Origin: an uncultured Bacteroidales bacterium
GTDB taxonomy: Bacteria; Bacteroidota; Bacteroidia; Bacteroidales; Paludibacteraceae
Length of the DNA: 64,000 nt
Direction: 5' to 3'
Assembly: GCA_900321005.1 (NCBI GenBank)
Contig: ONUF01000004.1
Span: forward strand, 1 to 64,000
Position numbers and translations under genes: made by a program. Positions 53,382 to 61,746 of the stretch are shown piece after piece (the stretch's first letter is position 1; the number at the start of each line of letters is the position of its first letter). The notes below the pieces were generated by a model that had not been told where the DNA came from, searched no databases, and saw only the letters and a program-made list of their open reading frames with translations.

Positions 53382-53738
53382 CTAAATTATCTCTTCGATG
53401 GTGAACTCGATACGCGGGTCAACTTTGTCAATCAACTTGCGTCCGTGTACCTCAACGCAGTACCTGTCATTCTTGATGGCCCTGCATTGTTGCAGACAGT
53501 CCAGCAGTACCTTGAAGCAGTTATCCAAGTCCGGCATCATGTTCTGATAATACACATCCACACTCAACTTGAAATAGCCGCTTATCATCTTATCACGAAG
53601 CGGACATTGTAGATAAAATGCCCGCTCATAATCCTTTATCGCCTGCGTTTTACCAAGCGAACCATGACCGGCAATCGTAATCACCTTGTAACAGTTAGCC
53701 TTGCTCGGTATCTTGCCGCGTATAACCACTCTTTCCAT
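53382..53738 (-). CDS. rusA: RusA-type Holliday junction resolvase
   Basis: 118 residues. PDLDN at 69-73 and KNDR at 89-92 place acidic residues at D70, D72 and D91 and lysine at K76, as in E. coli RusA. The enzyme cuts four-way junctions, which phages use to clear branched DNA before packaging. Its position in the late operon, just after the lysis genes, fits that. Full length for the family. Confidence 0.85.
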   Translation of the reverse strand: MERVVIRGKIPSKANCYKVITIAGHGSLGKTQAIKDYERAFYLQCPLRDKMISGYFKLSVDVYYQNMMPDLDNCFKVLLDCLQQCRAIKNDRYCVEVHGRKLIDKVDPRIEFTIEEII

Positions 53739-53739
53739 A

Positions 53740-54213
53740 TCAACAAATCACTAAATCAAACTCGCCACCTACCTTATTCACCAATTCATAGAACTCATCT
53801 TTGCGTTTGGTGCTGTTAGATACCCAGTCGGGCTTTTTCGGATTATAGTCGCCAAACAACGGACATCCTTCAGTATCATCCACGTCGTTCCCTGCGTGCA
53901 TCCGTCCACCCGAGAAGCCTTTGACTCCAAGAATTTCCGGCATCATCTTGCCGAACCTCGGACTCATGGTCATTTTGCAATGATACATACCACGAGGGAT
54001 GGCAGTCTGCTTGCGAACCTTGATAGCCTCTATCTCTGCAAGCGTCATCCACTGATGAAGTCCTCGGTCAAAGTCCTCCAGCATGTGGCAGAACAGAATA
54101 CCGTTTACCCATAACTCACTAATGGTACTCTTTGTGCTGAACACCATTCGCTTAATAATCACAAGCAACTTGTCGCCATCCTTGGCAGACGCAATCAATT
54201 CTTCTTTCGTCAT
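53740..54213 (-). CDS. DUF5675 family protein, lysis cassette
   Basis: 157 residues with IPRGMYHCKMTMSPRFG and GRMHAGNDVDDTEGCPLFGD, the pattern of DUF5675. In Bacteroidetes phages this family occurs beside holin genes and is suspected to attack the cell wall, but the activity is not established. It starts 26 bases before the resolvase gene. A histidine (in RMHAGND) and cysteine (EGCPL) resemble an LD-transpeptidase-like site. Confidence 0.65.
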   Translation of the reverse strand: MTKEELIASAKDGDKLLVIIKRMVFSTKSTISELWVNGILFCHMLEDFDRGLHQWMTLAEIEAIKVRKQTAIPRGMYHCKMTMSPRFGKMMPEILGVKGFSGGRMHAGNDVDDTEGCPLFGDYNPKKPDWVSNSTKRKDEFYELVNKVGGEFDLVIC

Positions 54214-54229
54214 ATCAATTATGTTTTAA

Positions 54230-54829
54230 TTACCAGTGATACCCCCATCCGTAAACAAAATGCACACCTATCTCCGGAGCAGCGTTTACAACCGTACCGG
54301 CGCTGTATGGGTTCTTCGTGAAAGACACTCCATAGCCGCCCCCAATACCAACTCCAATGAACTGCCCCCATCCCTTCTTCTTCACTATTGTCCGAGGCTG
54401 CACGGTGTATTGGCTTTTGAGGTCGATGCCATCTATCTTTGCTTTATAGCCACTGAACTGGATGCCTAACTCAATGCGGCTGGTGTCGGTCGTGATTGTG
54501 TCGCGGAACTCATATGCGGTCATCGGAACTTGCACTATAATGCTATCCGAACTTGCATTATTAGTGTCGGAGGTTGCACTATTAGACACCACATTAGGCA
54601 CTCCATTAGGAACTGGTGTCTTAATAGTGTCAGGCGGAAGTTGCTTGACAGGCTTTGTCTTGGCGGCTATATATGCGGTATCGTGGATAATAACCGTATC
54701 ATGTTTAACCACAGGTTCAGCAGGGACTGGCTTGGCGCTACTGCCGCAAGAACGGAATCCAGCACCAAGCACTATGCCCGCTATTAAGCAGGCCGCACCG
54801 AAATAGATATGTCCTTTATTCAGTTCCAT
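54230..54829 (-). CDS. Spanin-like envelope protein (DUF6808-like)
   Basis: 199 residues. One N-terminal membrane helix (IYFGAACLIAGIVLGAGF), then a Pro/Thr/Asp-rich periplasmic part with TVIIHDT and FRDTITTD, ending in a Gly/aromatic segment. It lies between the holin gene and the DUF5675 gene, the usual place for the protein that disrupts the outer membrane in gut Bacteroidetes phages. The family name is tentative. Confidence 0.55.
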   Translation of the reverse strand: MELNKGHIYFGAACLIAGIVLGAGFRSCGSSAKPVPAEPVVKHDTVIIHDTAYIAAKTKPVKQLPPDTIKTPVPNGVPNVVSNSATSDTNNASSDSIIVQVPMTAYEFRDTITTDTSRIELGIQFSGYKAKIDGIDLKSQYTVQPRTIVKKKGWGQFIGVGIGGGYGVSFTKNPYSAGTVVNAAPEIGVHFVYGWGYHW

Positions 54830-55332
54830 TACTTAATCAGTTGTTCGCCTTTCTCCAATGTCTCGCGTACCTCATCTTCCGAACGGTGTAACTTACGAGC
54901 AATCTCGCCAATGAGGGCCGGACGCATCAACTTGAAGAAATGCAGATTGGGATTTATAATAAGCGCATTGCCGCTCACACTCCAGAACTCTGTTGCACAT
55001 ATCAGCGCAGCGCAGATGTTCACGCCGAAATATGTGTCACCGCAAAGACGCTCGATATGTATCAGCGCTACCAATGCCAGACCATAGATAACAACCTTGC
55101 TGACGGTATCGCGCATCAACTCACTACGTGCATACTTACCCTGTTTGATGGCTGCCCATATACCTAACACCATGTCAATCATGATGAGCACCCCAACAGA
55201 GACGAAGGCTAACTTATAGCCTGCATAGAAATTAACTGCTGCAAATGCAACCGTAATAAACCACCCCCAAATGGAGGACAGTACCTCAGCCAATTTAGCA
55301 AAAAATGATGCTATCATCAGAAATAGTTTCAT
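54829..55332 (-). CDS. Phage holin family protein
   Basis: 167 residues. Three hydrophobic segments (about 15-38, 42-62, 82-100) with the conserved VLIMIDMVLGIWAAIKQGK and SELMRDTVSKVVIYG blocks of the phage_holin_4 family. Holins time lysis by opening the inner membrane. The basic C-terminal tail is helical. The gene is followed by the spanin-like and DUF5675 genes, completing the lysis cassette. Confidence 0.8.
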   Translation of the reverse strand: MKLFLMIASFFAKLAEVLSSIWGWFITVAFAAVNFYAGYKLAFVSVGVLIMIDMVLGIWAAIKQGKYARSELMRDTVSKVVIYGLALVALIHIERLCGDTYFGVNICAALICATEFWSVSGNALIINPNLHFFKLMRPALIGEIARKLHRSEDEVRETLEKGEQLIK

Positions 55333-55352
55333 CGTTTTGTCGAATTATATTG

Positions 55353-56765
55353 TTATTTAATCGCATAATATCTTTTCCCACAGCCTTGCATAACAATGGA
55401 TGCAATGAATGGCATGTTTCCTTGCATATCCATCACACGGTCGCGCAATGATGGCGAGCCGGAGATAAAGTAACTCGCTTCGCCAACAGGCTCTCCATTT
55501 TCCACATGTCTGAATTTTGCAGCCAGTTTCTTTTCTACTTTCTTTTCACCGGTCTTCATATCGGTGTTCGTGATTTCGACAATCTTGGCATCCTCAAAAC
55601 AAATAGGCTTGCCGATTAGCAGAGTTACTGACAGCCGGTCTCTTTTCAAAACGCCGAACTCGCCAACTTCGCCCTCTTTGATGTCCTGTAATGTTTGCAT
55701 ATTTTTATCAAATAAATTGTATTTATCACCATATGTTTTGCGCATCAGATTCTTACAACATGCATGTTTGCACCAGCCGTAATAAGATGCCATCTGTTGT
55801 TTCCAATCGTCATCAGATAGGTTCTGCTTTGCCAACTGTTTCACGCGACGCTTCATGCGAATCTTGATGTCCTTGCTCAATAGTGTATATTGACGGCCAT
55901 CCTTATCAAGACAGAACTTATAACCTATCATTCGCACAGGTTCGCGCATCGGTGCTATCCTGTAATTGGGTTTTACACGCAACCCTCGCGTTGCACATAT
56001 ATCAATATACCATTCTACGAACTCATGCGCTTTGGCTTTGGTAGGAACAGCGGTAAACTCATCATCCGTGAAGTTTACTGTAGGATATTTCCACCGCTCA
56101 TTTATCGCGCGTATGATTGGCATATTGACAAGGATGGCCATTAACTGTGATAGGTTGATACCAATGGCAATTCCTATCTCATGCCCTTCTGCGTCAACGC
56201 TCTCGTGGAAAACATCTACGATAGCATCCAGCAGTTTCAACACGTGTACGTCTTTGAATACCGTGCGCAAATCTGACTTGATAATATCATGTCGCAAGGA
56301 TGGATAGAACTTTTGTATATCCGTCTGCACATAATACCAATCAGGATGCTGGCGCATGATGCGCTCGATGGCACGTTTAGCATCGTGGATTCCACGACCC
56401 TTGACGCAGTTATAGGTGTTGCGGACAAACTTCGAGTAGAAATAGTCGCGCAGTACCATGTACGCACATATCATTATAATCTTGTCTGGATAATGTTCAG
56501 GACAATTTATTGTGCGCTCCTTTGGCTCATACACCTTAAATGGATGCAAACCATTAAACTGATACGATTCGGATGTCAATGTTCGCAGGACGAGTTCTTT
56601 GCACTCTTCCCAATGTGCAATCATATATTTTTGCGCCTTGTTGTAATCCGCAACAGGCATATGCGGATATTTATGCTTGATTAGCGAATGTCGCATAGCA
56701 CGCTCGATGGTTTCATCAGAGCATATCCGCTCCCATAGGCACTCACTCTTTCCATAACGCTTCAT
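55353..56765 (-). CDS. Reverse transcriptase of a diversity-generating retroelement
   Basis: 470 residues. Fingers region VKGRGIHDAK at 121-130, motif A VQTDIQKFYPSL at 146-157 (Asp149), motif B IGINLSQ at 201-207, catalytic motif C NFTDDE at 231-236 (Asp234, Asp235), then GLRVKP and MIGYKF. IGxxxSQ is the mark of DGR reverse transcriptases; group II and retron enzymes read QGxxxSP or similar. The common YxDD box here is FTDD. It lies 115 bases downstream of the template repeat, which it copies with errors at adenines to overwrite the variable repeat. A C-terminal thumb of about 120 residues follows the catalytic core. The gene sits inside the late operon. Confidence 0.92.
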   Translation of the reverse strand: MKRYGKSECLWERICSDETIERAMRHSLIKHKYPHMPVADYNKAQKYMIAHWEECKELVLRTLTSESYQFNGLHPFKVYEPKERTINCPEHYPDKIIMICAYMVLRDYFYSKFVRNTYNCVKGRGIHDAKRAIERIMRQHPDWYYVQTDIQKFYPSLRHDIIKSDLRTVFKDVHVLKLLDAIVDVFHESVDAEGHEIGIAIGINLSQLMAILVNMPIIRAINERWKYPTVNFTDDEFTAVPTKAKAHEFVEWYIDICATRGLRVKPNYRIAPMREPVRMIGYKFCLDKDGRQYTLLSKDIKIRMKRRVKQLAKQNLSDDDWKQQMASYYGWCKHACCKNLMRKTYGDKYNLFDKNMQTLQDIKEGEVGEFGVLKRDRLSVTLLIGKPICFEDAKIVEITNTDMKTGEKKVEKKLAAKFRHVENGEPVGEASYFISGSPSLRDRVMDMQGNMPFIASIVMQGCGKRYYAIK

Positions 56766-56879
56766 GGATGGCCTATTCTATTCCGTTCAATTTTCGCATT
56801 ACACTACTCATAAAAGTATTATTCTATATGTTCCGCCATTTTATAGGCGACGTAGAACCCGGCACTGTTGTTGGATTAA

Positions 56880-56975
56880 AGAATTTTTGAAGAAGCCACG
56901 CCGTTGACATTGTTCGCATTGTTCGCATTGTTCGCATTGTTCGCCTGCCCACAGCCCGCAAAGGCGGCATGGATT
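56880..56975 (-). repeat. DGR template repeat (TR)
   Basis: 96 bases that align without gaps to 58933-59028 in the target gene. Every one of the 18 mismatches is an A on the minus (transcribed) strand of this copy. The core is four perfect tandem copies of GCGAACAAT (Ala-Asn-Asn) at about 56909-56945 on the minus strand. AAC/AAT codons let adenine mutagenesis reach many residues. It lies between the 80-residue gene and the reverse transcriptase, as in other DGRs. Confidence 0.95.
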
Positions 56976-56995
56976 CACCGGATTCACGTTCGTTA

Positions 56996-57238
56996 TCATA
57001 CGCGAATAATCACGTATGATAAGTTCTCTGGAGCGAGCCAATTGCCTCCTGTATGCTGATAGCCTGCTACCGACAAAGCTGTCGCATCAAGCACATCATT
57101 ATTCATAGACATATTTGGCAACGCCTTTGACTGACGCAACGAGAGCGAACCTAACACGTCGTTGTTTACCGACATGTTAGGAAGCGCCCTCGATTGACGC
57201 AACGATACAGCACCTAATATGATTGTTTCGTCTGTCAT
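56996..57238 (-). CDS. 80-residue protein with a 21-residue duplication, at the DGR accessory position
   Basis: Residues 8-28 and 29-49 are two copies of a unit LG-x-x-SLRQS-[RK]-ALPNMS-x-NNDV, and a third partial copy begins LDATALS. The C-terminus is unrelated (YQHTGGNWLAPENLS). At DNA level the copies are roughly 70% identical. The gene is 10 bases after the variable target and 20 bases before the template repeat, where avd or another accessory gene usually sits. It is shorter than Avd (about 125) and lacks its four-helix look. It could be a fibre tip, chaperone or a new accessory. Confidence 0.7.
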   Translation of the reverse strand: MTDETIILGAVSLRQSRALPNMSVNNDVLGSLSLRQSKALPNMSMNNDVLDATALSVAGYQHTGGNWLAPENLSYVIIRV

Positions 57239-57248
57239 ATATTCGCGT

Positions 57249-59405
57249 TTAAGAATTTACGTCAATAGTCGAAACGACAGTTACAAAGAGTGCAAACTGG
57301 ATGTAATTCTGGTTCAAGATGGACTTGTAGCCATTAACCATACCTCCACCACCATTCTTGGTAAAGCACTTATAGTTGCCGGATGCCTTCGGTACGTTAC
57401 CAAACGGAGTGATTTCTTCCTCCGTAATAGCACCGGCATTTTTCATCGCAAAGTACTCTCCGAAAGACTGTGCCGGAATCCATTTTGTCTCTCCACCAAT
57501 ACGCTCTTCTCCTGAAGGAATAGTCTCCCTGTCGTCAAAGATGACAGCGATGGCGTAATCTGATGCCCCCGAATCAACATTTCCTTGCGCATCGCATACA
57601 TAGAACTGTTCTGCGTTATCGCAAATGAAAGATTCATTCGGCACGATGATGCGATTATGGAACTTGATATAACTGTTACCATCATTCAGATAGGTTACCT
57701 GCGGTTTTAACGTATCACCAAGTTCGGCGCGAGCGTAAACCATAGAGCGGCAACGGCAATACAACACATCCGGGATATTCGCATCCTTGATGGGAATCAG
57801 ATAGCCGGATGCAGATTCAAAAGTAACTGCCAAGTTCTCAATGTCACGAGTGAATATCACGTCATTGATATTGTACGTTTCATCATTGAAGAAGGCATGA
57901 GAACCTTTGACAATATAGAATGTCGAGGCAGACAACGTAGCTGCTAAATTGGCATCTGGAGTAACATGCGAGTCATACGGATTGATAGATGATGCTATCC
58001 AGCCTGCTTTGATTCTCTTTGCCAACGATGCGAAGACACCGTTGTATTGTACCGACAGCGGGTCTATCTTCACTATCTTGGAGAAGATGCGCCCTGACGT
58101 TTCCTGCGATGCTGTGTCGAGTTTGACATAGCCGTTCTCTACTTTCAGACAGCCATCAATGGAACGGTTATCCCAGCATCCGGCAACACCATCAGAACCG
58201 GAATTTCCAGTACCGATGATAGGGATGCTCAATGCAGGAGGTAATGCCCCGAAATAGTGATACGTGCTGATGTGAGCAGGAGAATCCGGCTTGGTCGTGA
58301 AGTCATATTTCTCCGGGTCATTGTAGATGCCGGTTGATGGTACTTCTGCAAAAATGCAATTCTCCTTGAAATACGTTTCGGGATTCAGAGTTACATGGCC
58401 AGCGGCATACAAAGCCACCAACGCATCGTAGAAATTTTTGATGCCGACTCCTGTGACGGTCATCGTTCCCCCAGTTGGAGTGCCTGTGAAATCTAATTCA
58501 GTCACAGCGCTGTCATAAACAAACGTCGGCTCTGCATTCTCTCCCTCAACAGGGATGATGAGCAAACGCTTGTTCGTGTACTCTTGGCCGGACGCTTTAT
58601 CCACATAGAACATGCGGCAGTCATTCGCGAACAGACACTGATAGAAGTAATCCGCGTGCTCGTAAATGAAATCCACCTTGCCGAAAATCCAGCGATACAT
58701 ATGTCCTGCATTCGTCTGCGCTGATTTGCCAGTCGCACGGACCTGCAACGGCAGGTCGTAAACGGAGCAGTTTCCGATGCGTGCTGTCGCTGACAAACCA
58801 TATCCTCCGAATGTCGTTCCGCATGTATTTTGGTTCGCCACATATGGAGTGCATTTGATTTTGGCATAAATGTTCAGGCCGGTCGATTGGTTTCCTCCAA
58901 TGCAGCCTCGATACATTTTGCTGTTTCCAATCAGAATAGGCGAAGAAGCCACGCCGAAGACAGAGTTCGCAAAGGACGCATAGGTCGCATCGTTCGCCCG
59001 CCCACAGCCCGCAAAGGCGGCAGGGATATTATTACCATAAGGTGATACAGAATAGTCTGTATCAATAGTCGTACCTCCATTAAGGTAGATGAGGTTGCGC
59101 ATCGTACAGTAGATGATTTGAGATACACCACCGCCATCATAGACTGCCGCGCCCCAGTAGTCACCGATAATCTGGAAAGAGTGATTACCGACGAAGGCTT
59201 CGTTTCCGTGACCACGAACAACACAACCTGTAGGCGTTACGCCTGCTGCAACCTTCGTTGCCCAACCGTGACTGATGGTAGCGAAAGGATATTCAGGAGT
59301 ACCATCTGCCTGCTGACCATTGCTACCGTTGTCCCAATCGACAAAGAAAGTTTGATTTCCTGCGGCATTTCGTGCTTGCCGCCAATGATTTGTATTAGTT
59401 GCCAT
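57249..59405 (-). CDS. DGR target: beta-helix-like tail fibre protein with internal variable region
   Basis: 718 residues. The N-terminus has the sequence character of right-handed beta-helix fibres (FFVDWDNGSNGQQADGTPEY, FATISHGWATKVAAG, then many short strands with Gly/Asn turns). The variable repeat covers residues 126-158. Changed positions against the template are 128, 136, 139, 141, 142, 144, 145, 148, 150 and 156, giving Arg, Asp, Thr, Tyr, Ser, Phe and others in place of Asn, Gln, His or Lys. The C-terminal 500 residues are not variable. It most likely binds the host surface. In described DGRs the variable part is usually a C-terminal C-type lectin domain. Confidence 0.85.
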   Translation of the reverse strand: MATNTNHWRQARNAAGNQTFFVDWDNGSNGQQADGTPEYPFATISHGWATKVAAGVTPTGCVVRGHGNEAFVGNHSFQIIGDYWGAAVYDGGGVSQIIYCTMRNLIYLNGGTTIDTDYSVSPYGNNIPAAFAGCGRANDATYASFANSVFGVASSPILIGNSKMYRGCIGGNQSTGLNIYAKIKCTPYVANQNTCGTTFGGYGLSATARIGNCSVYDLPLQVRATGKSAQTNAGHMYRWIFGKVDFIYEHADYFYQCLFANDCRMFYVDKASGQEYTNKRLLIIPVEGENAEPTFVYDSAVTELDFTGTPTGGTMTVTGVGIKNFYDALVALYAAGHVTLNPETYFKENCIFAEVPSTGIYNDPEKYDFTTKPDSPAHISTYHYFGALPPALSIPIIGTGNSGSDGVAGCWDNRSIDGCLKVENGYVKLDTASQETSGRIFSKIVKIDPLSVQYNGVFASLAKRIKAGWIASSINPYDSHVTPDANLAATLSASTFYIVKGSHAFFNDETYNINDVIFTRDIENLAVTFESASGYLIPIKDANIPDVLYCRCRSMVYARAELGDTLKPQVTYLNDGNSYIKFHNRIIVPNESFICDNAEQFYVCDAQGNVDSGASDYAIAVIFDDRETIPSGEERIGGETKWIPAQSFGEYFAMKNAGAITEEEITPFGNVPKASGNYKCFTKNGGGGMVNGYKSILNQNYIQFALFVTVVSTIDVNS
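58933..59028 (-). repeat. DGR variable repeat (VR)
   Basis: Partner of the template repeat at 56880-56975, 96 bases, 78 identical, same frame. 18 of the 27 template adenines are changed here, and none of the other 69 positions. Invariant ends: GCCGCCTTTGCGGGCTGTGG on the 5' side and GGCGTGGCTTCTTC on the 3' side; the second could serve as the homing-initiation element. Confidence 0.95.
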
Positions 59406-59416
59406 ATATGAATAGA

Positions 59417-59818
59417 TTATTCGTATTGAACACTTATCTCGGCCACAGAACCGCCCGTCGTCCTACCAACCTGCCATACCAATAACGCATTAGCAGGAAT
59501 ACTGATTCTACTCGCACCACTGCCGGTCCACTCTCCATTAGTCAAGGTGATAGTCTGCACAGTTCCGTTAATGGATAATCTTAACGTAGATACATTGGCG
59601 GTCTTGATATTGCCTATCTTCATCGCATCAAACGTGTGCATCTGCACAACTTCACGTGCTTCCTGAAAGTCAATCACGAAGAAATGTGAACCGCCAAGCG
59701 CCTCATCAAGACCGATTATATCACTCACTTGATGATAGTGAATAATCTGCGCGAACTCGCCAAACAGATTATTCAGGAACTTTTGCAGACCTGCGTATGA
59801 TAAAAATTTTCTTGCCAT
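59417..59818 (-). CDS. Small tail fibre or tip protein with ARKFLSYxGLQ anchor
   Basis: 133 residues from ATG 59818. An upstream start at 59854 is possible, but MARKFLSYAGLQ matches the N-terminus of the next fibre gene (MSARKFLSYPGLQ), so 59818 is preferred. The shared N-terminus is probably the part that attaches to the virion. C-terminal beta domain (TANVSTLRLSINGTVQTITL). Directly upstream of the DGR target. Confidence 0.6.
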   Translation of the reverse strand: MARKFLSYAGLQKFLNNLFGEFAQIIHYHQVSDIIGLDEALGGSHFFVIDFQEAREVVQMHTFDAMKIGNIKTANVSTLRLSINGTVQTITLTNGEWTGSGASRISIPANALLVWQVGRTTGGSVAEISVQYE

Positions 59819-59870
59819 TGTCATAAATGTTTTAGTCAGTAGCGGCGAACCCAATCGCCACTACCGTAGA

Positions 59871-60356
59871 TTATTGCTGCTCGGATTCAAACAAAGCGTC
59901 AATCTCATTGTCATTGCCGCTATAGGTAATCTCTACCATATCTCCGGGCTGCAATGCAGTGTCCGCCTTCGCTCCCTGCGCAGCGGTAGCGAAATCACTC
60001 GCTTTTTTACCGCTGTCGGTCAAGTCACCGTTAGCATCCAGCGCCGCGAGATTGCCATTAGTAGCATTTGCTACCTTATTTGCCTTGCCATCAACGTCCA
60101 CCTGAGTCGTACCAATCAACTCAAATGCACCGTTGATAAGAACATACTCATCCTTCACATTGCTGCCGGACACTTTCGTGTTCGGTACAAGGTAAATGAC
60201 ATTCGTCTGTGCTTCACCGACTGCCGGAAGGGCATTCACGGTCTGCATCGTAATCTTACCTGCGGCTGCGGCTGCAACTAACGTCTCGATGTACGCCTTA
60301 ATCTTTGCATCGTACGCCTGCAATCCAGGATAACTTAAAAATTTTCTTGCTGACAT
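59871..60356 (-). CDS. Tail fibre protein with shared linker module
   Basis: 161 residues. Starts SARKFLSYPGLQ, then a short helical stalk, then the module NATNGNLAALDANGDLTDSG and KKASDFA that recurs in the fibre gene at 61041. Ends EIDALFESEQQ; the following gene ends EINALFE. Looks like a mosaic fibre component. Confidence 0.6.
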   Translation of the reverse strand: MSARKFLSYPGLQAYDAKIKAYIETLVAAAAAGKITMQTVNALPAVGEAQTNVIYLVPNTKVSGSNVKDEYVLINGAFELIGTTQVDVDGKANKVANATNGNLAALDANGDLTDSGKKASDFATAAQGAKADTALQPGDMVEITYSGNDNEIDALFESEQQ

Positions 60357-60377
60357 AACTGTTTGTTTTTAATAGGG

Positions 60378-61028
60378 TTATTCAAATAGTGCATTTATTT
60401 CCGCTGTCTCTATTTCGAGAATTTCGTTCTCATAAGCATACGGATATTCGGCCCACTCAGACCACTCTTCGTCATCCCTTTTGGTGCGAATCTGATAACC
60501 TTGATAGTTCTGGAGCGTCTGGGTGATAGTGACAGAGGCAGGTCGTCCAAGCAATGCTCTTCCGCGTTTCGTAGTAACTGCCAATGTATAAGCCTCACTT
60601 CCAAATCGCGATGTGCATAGCACGCTATATACGCCATTATTTACTACATCAGCAAGGTCAGTCGTTAGGTTGGTGACATACAGGATATTGTCAATCTGCT
60701 CACTGGTAGCGTCTTTGAACTCGCCATTAACATAGACATAGATATGCCCAGTGTTATTCGTTAGATAGACGACACTGCCATTCGCATCAACAGATACCCA
60801 CTCGTCTTCATCATATTCGTACAGCAGTTGCTCTTCCGTATTGATATACAGGTCTCCATCTTGCGGATTCTCCGGCTCTTCATCGGAAGCACACAGCACA
60901 TTGATTACTTCTTTCTCGGCAGAAGAAGGCGCAACGACGTTGAGCAACTTTTTGTCAATAAGCTGCTCAATCCATCGCCATGCCAACTGCCACCAATAGC
61001 CTAAATTACGTTTCCCTACCGTTTTCAT
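60378..61028 (-). CDS. Tail fibre-like protein
   Basis: 216 residues. N-terminus basic and helical (GYWWQLAWRWIEQLIDKKLL), then beta-rich repeats with GDLYINTEEQLLYEYDEDEW and GHIYVYVNGEF, similar to phage fibre carriers. Ends EINALFE, as in the neighbouring fibre. No catalytic residues. Confidence 0.6.
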   Translation of the reverse strand: MKTVGKRNLGYWWQLAWRWIEQLIDKKLLNVVAPSSAEKEVINVLCASDEEPENPQDGDLYINTEEQLLYEYDEDEWVSVDANGSVVYLTNNTGHIYVYVNGEFKDATSEQIDNILYVTNLTTDLADVVNNGVYSVLCTSRFGSEAYTLAVTTKRGRALLGRPASVTITQTLQNYQGYQIRTKRDDEEWSEWAEYPYAYENEILEIETAEINALFE

Positions 61029-61040
61029 TACCTATGAAGA

Positions 61041-61727
61041 TTAGGATGCCTTTTGTAACATATAGTTTCCTTGTGCAAGTGCACTGAGGTCTATAGACGT
61101 ATAGACTCGATTAGGACATACACTCTTTTGCTCTACTACACCAACTACCGATACATTGCTGGTTGAGATACCTACAATACGAATAGTATCACCTACTGCT
61201 ACATTCGCATAGTTGATAAGATTCATTAGGCCGTAAGCATCATATCTATTCTGACCGCCTGTTCCGGTGTCTCCAATGGTAATGCGTTCCAAGTCCGTCC
61301 ACGTTACTTGCTGCGCACGTAACTCCAATACCTGTTCAGTAAGAGAGTTCAGTATCTCTTGCAGACCGTTAATGCTTCCGATACTATGCGTATGCGACTG
61401 CGACGCAAAACTGTTTGCGTGCTTGCCTTGGTCAACGAGTTTGCCATCTGCGCCGAAGAAAGCAATATGACCGGGCGATACATTCTCTGGCTTCTCAACA
61501 TACTCTTCATGCGTATGTTCGGCCTCGGCAAAATCACTCGGTTTCTTGCCGCTGTCTTCCAGATTGCCATTCTCATTGAGTGCAGCAAGATTACCATTCG
61601 TTGCATTCTGCACCTTATCTGCCTTGTTGAAATCAGGCGCACCAGTGCCATCGCCGCTGCCGTTGACAACACACTTCTCACCTTTGCGGTTGATAAAACC
61701 TCTGAATAATCTAAAATTTCCTGACAT
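61041..61727 (-). CDS. Tail fibre protein with linker modules
   Basis: 228 residues. Contains the module NATNGNLAALNENGNLEDSG and KKPSDFA, plus AEHTHEEY and SQSHTHSI, typical of fibre shafts, then a coiled segment and a small beta head (RITIGDTGTGGQNRYDAYGL). DNA of the module resembles that in the gene at 59871, pointing to exchange between fibre genes. Confidence 0.6.
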   Translation of the reverse strand: MSGNFRLFRGFINRKGEKCVVNGSGDGTGAPDFNKADKVQNATNGNLAALNENGNLEDSGKKPSDFAEAEHTHEEYVEKPENVSPGHIAFFGADGKLVDQGKHANSFASQSHTHSIGSINGLQEILNSLTEQVLELRAQQVTWTDLERITIGDTGTGGQNRYDAYGLMNLINYANVAVGDTIRIVGISTSNVSVVGVVEQKSVCPNRVYTSIDLSALAQGNYMLQKAS

Positions 61728-61746
61728 GTCAATATGGTTTTAATTG

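Noticed and set aside
55353..56765. Group II intron or retron reverse transcriptase
   Set aside because: IGxxxSQ motif, adjacent template repeat and matching variable repeat identify a DGR; no intron domains or msr/msd structure is seen.
56911..56945. CRISPR-like tandem repeat
   Set aside because: The 9-base units are contiguous without spacers and encode Ala-Asn-Asn in the DGR template.
56841..57041. Minus-strand frame of 66 residues with CEQCEQCEQC repeats
   Set aside because: The repeat is the out-of-frame reading of the DGR template repeat and does not indicate a zinc protein.
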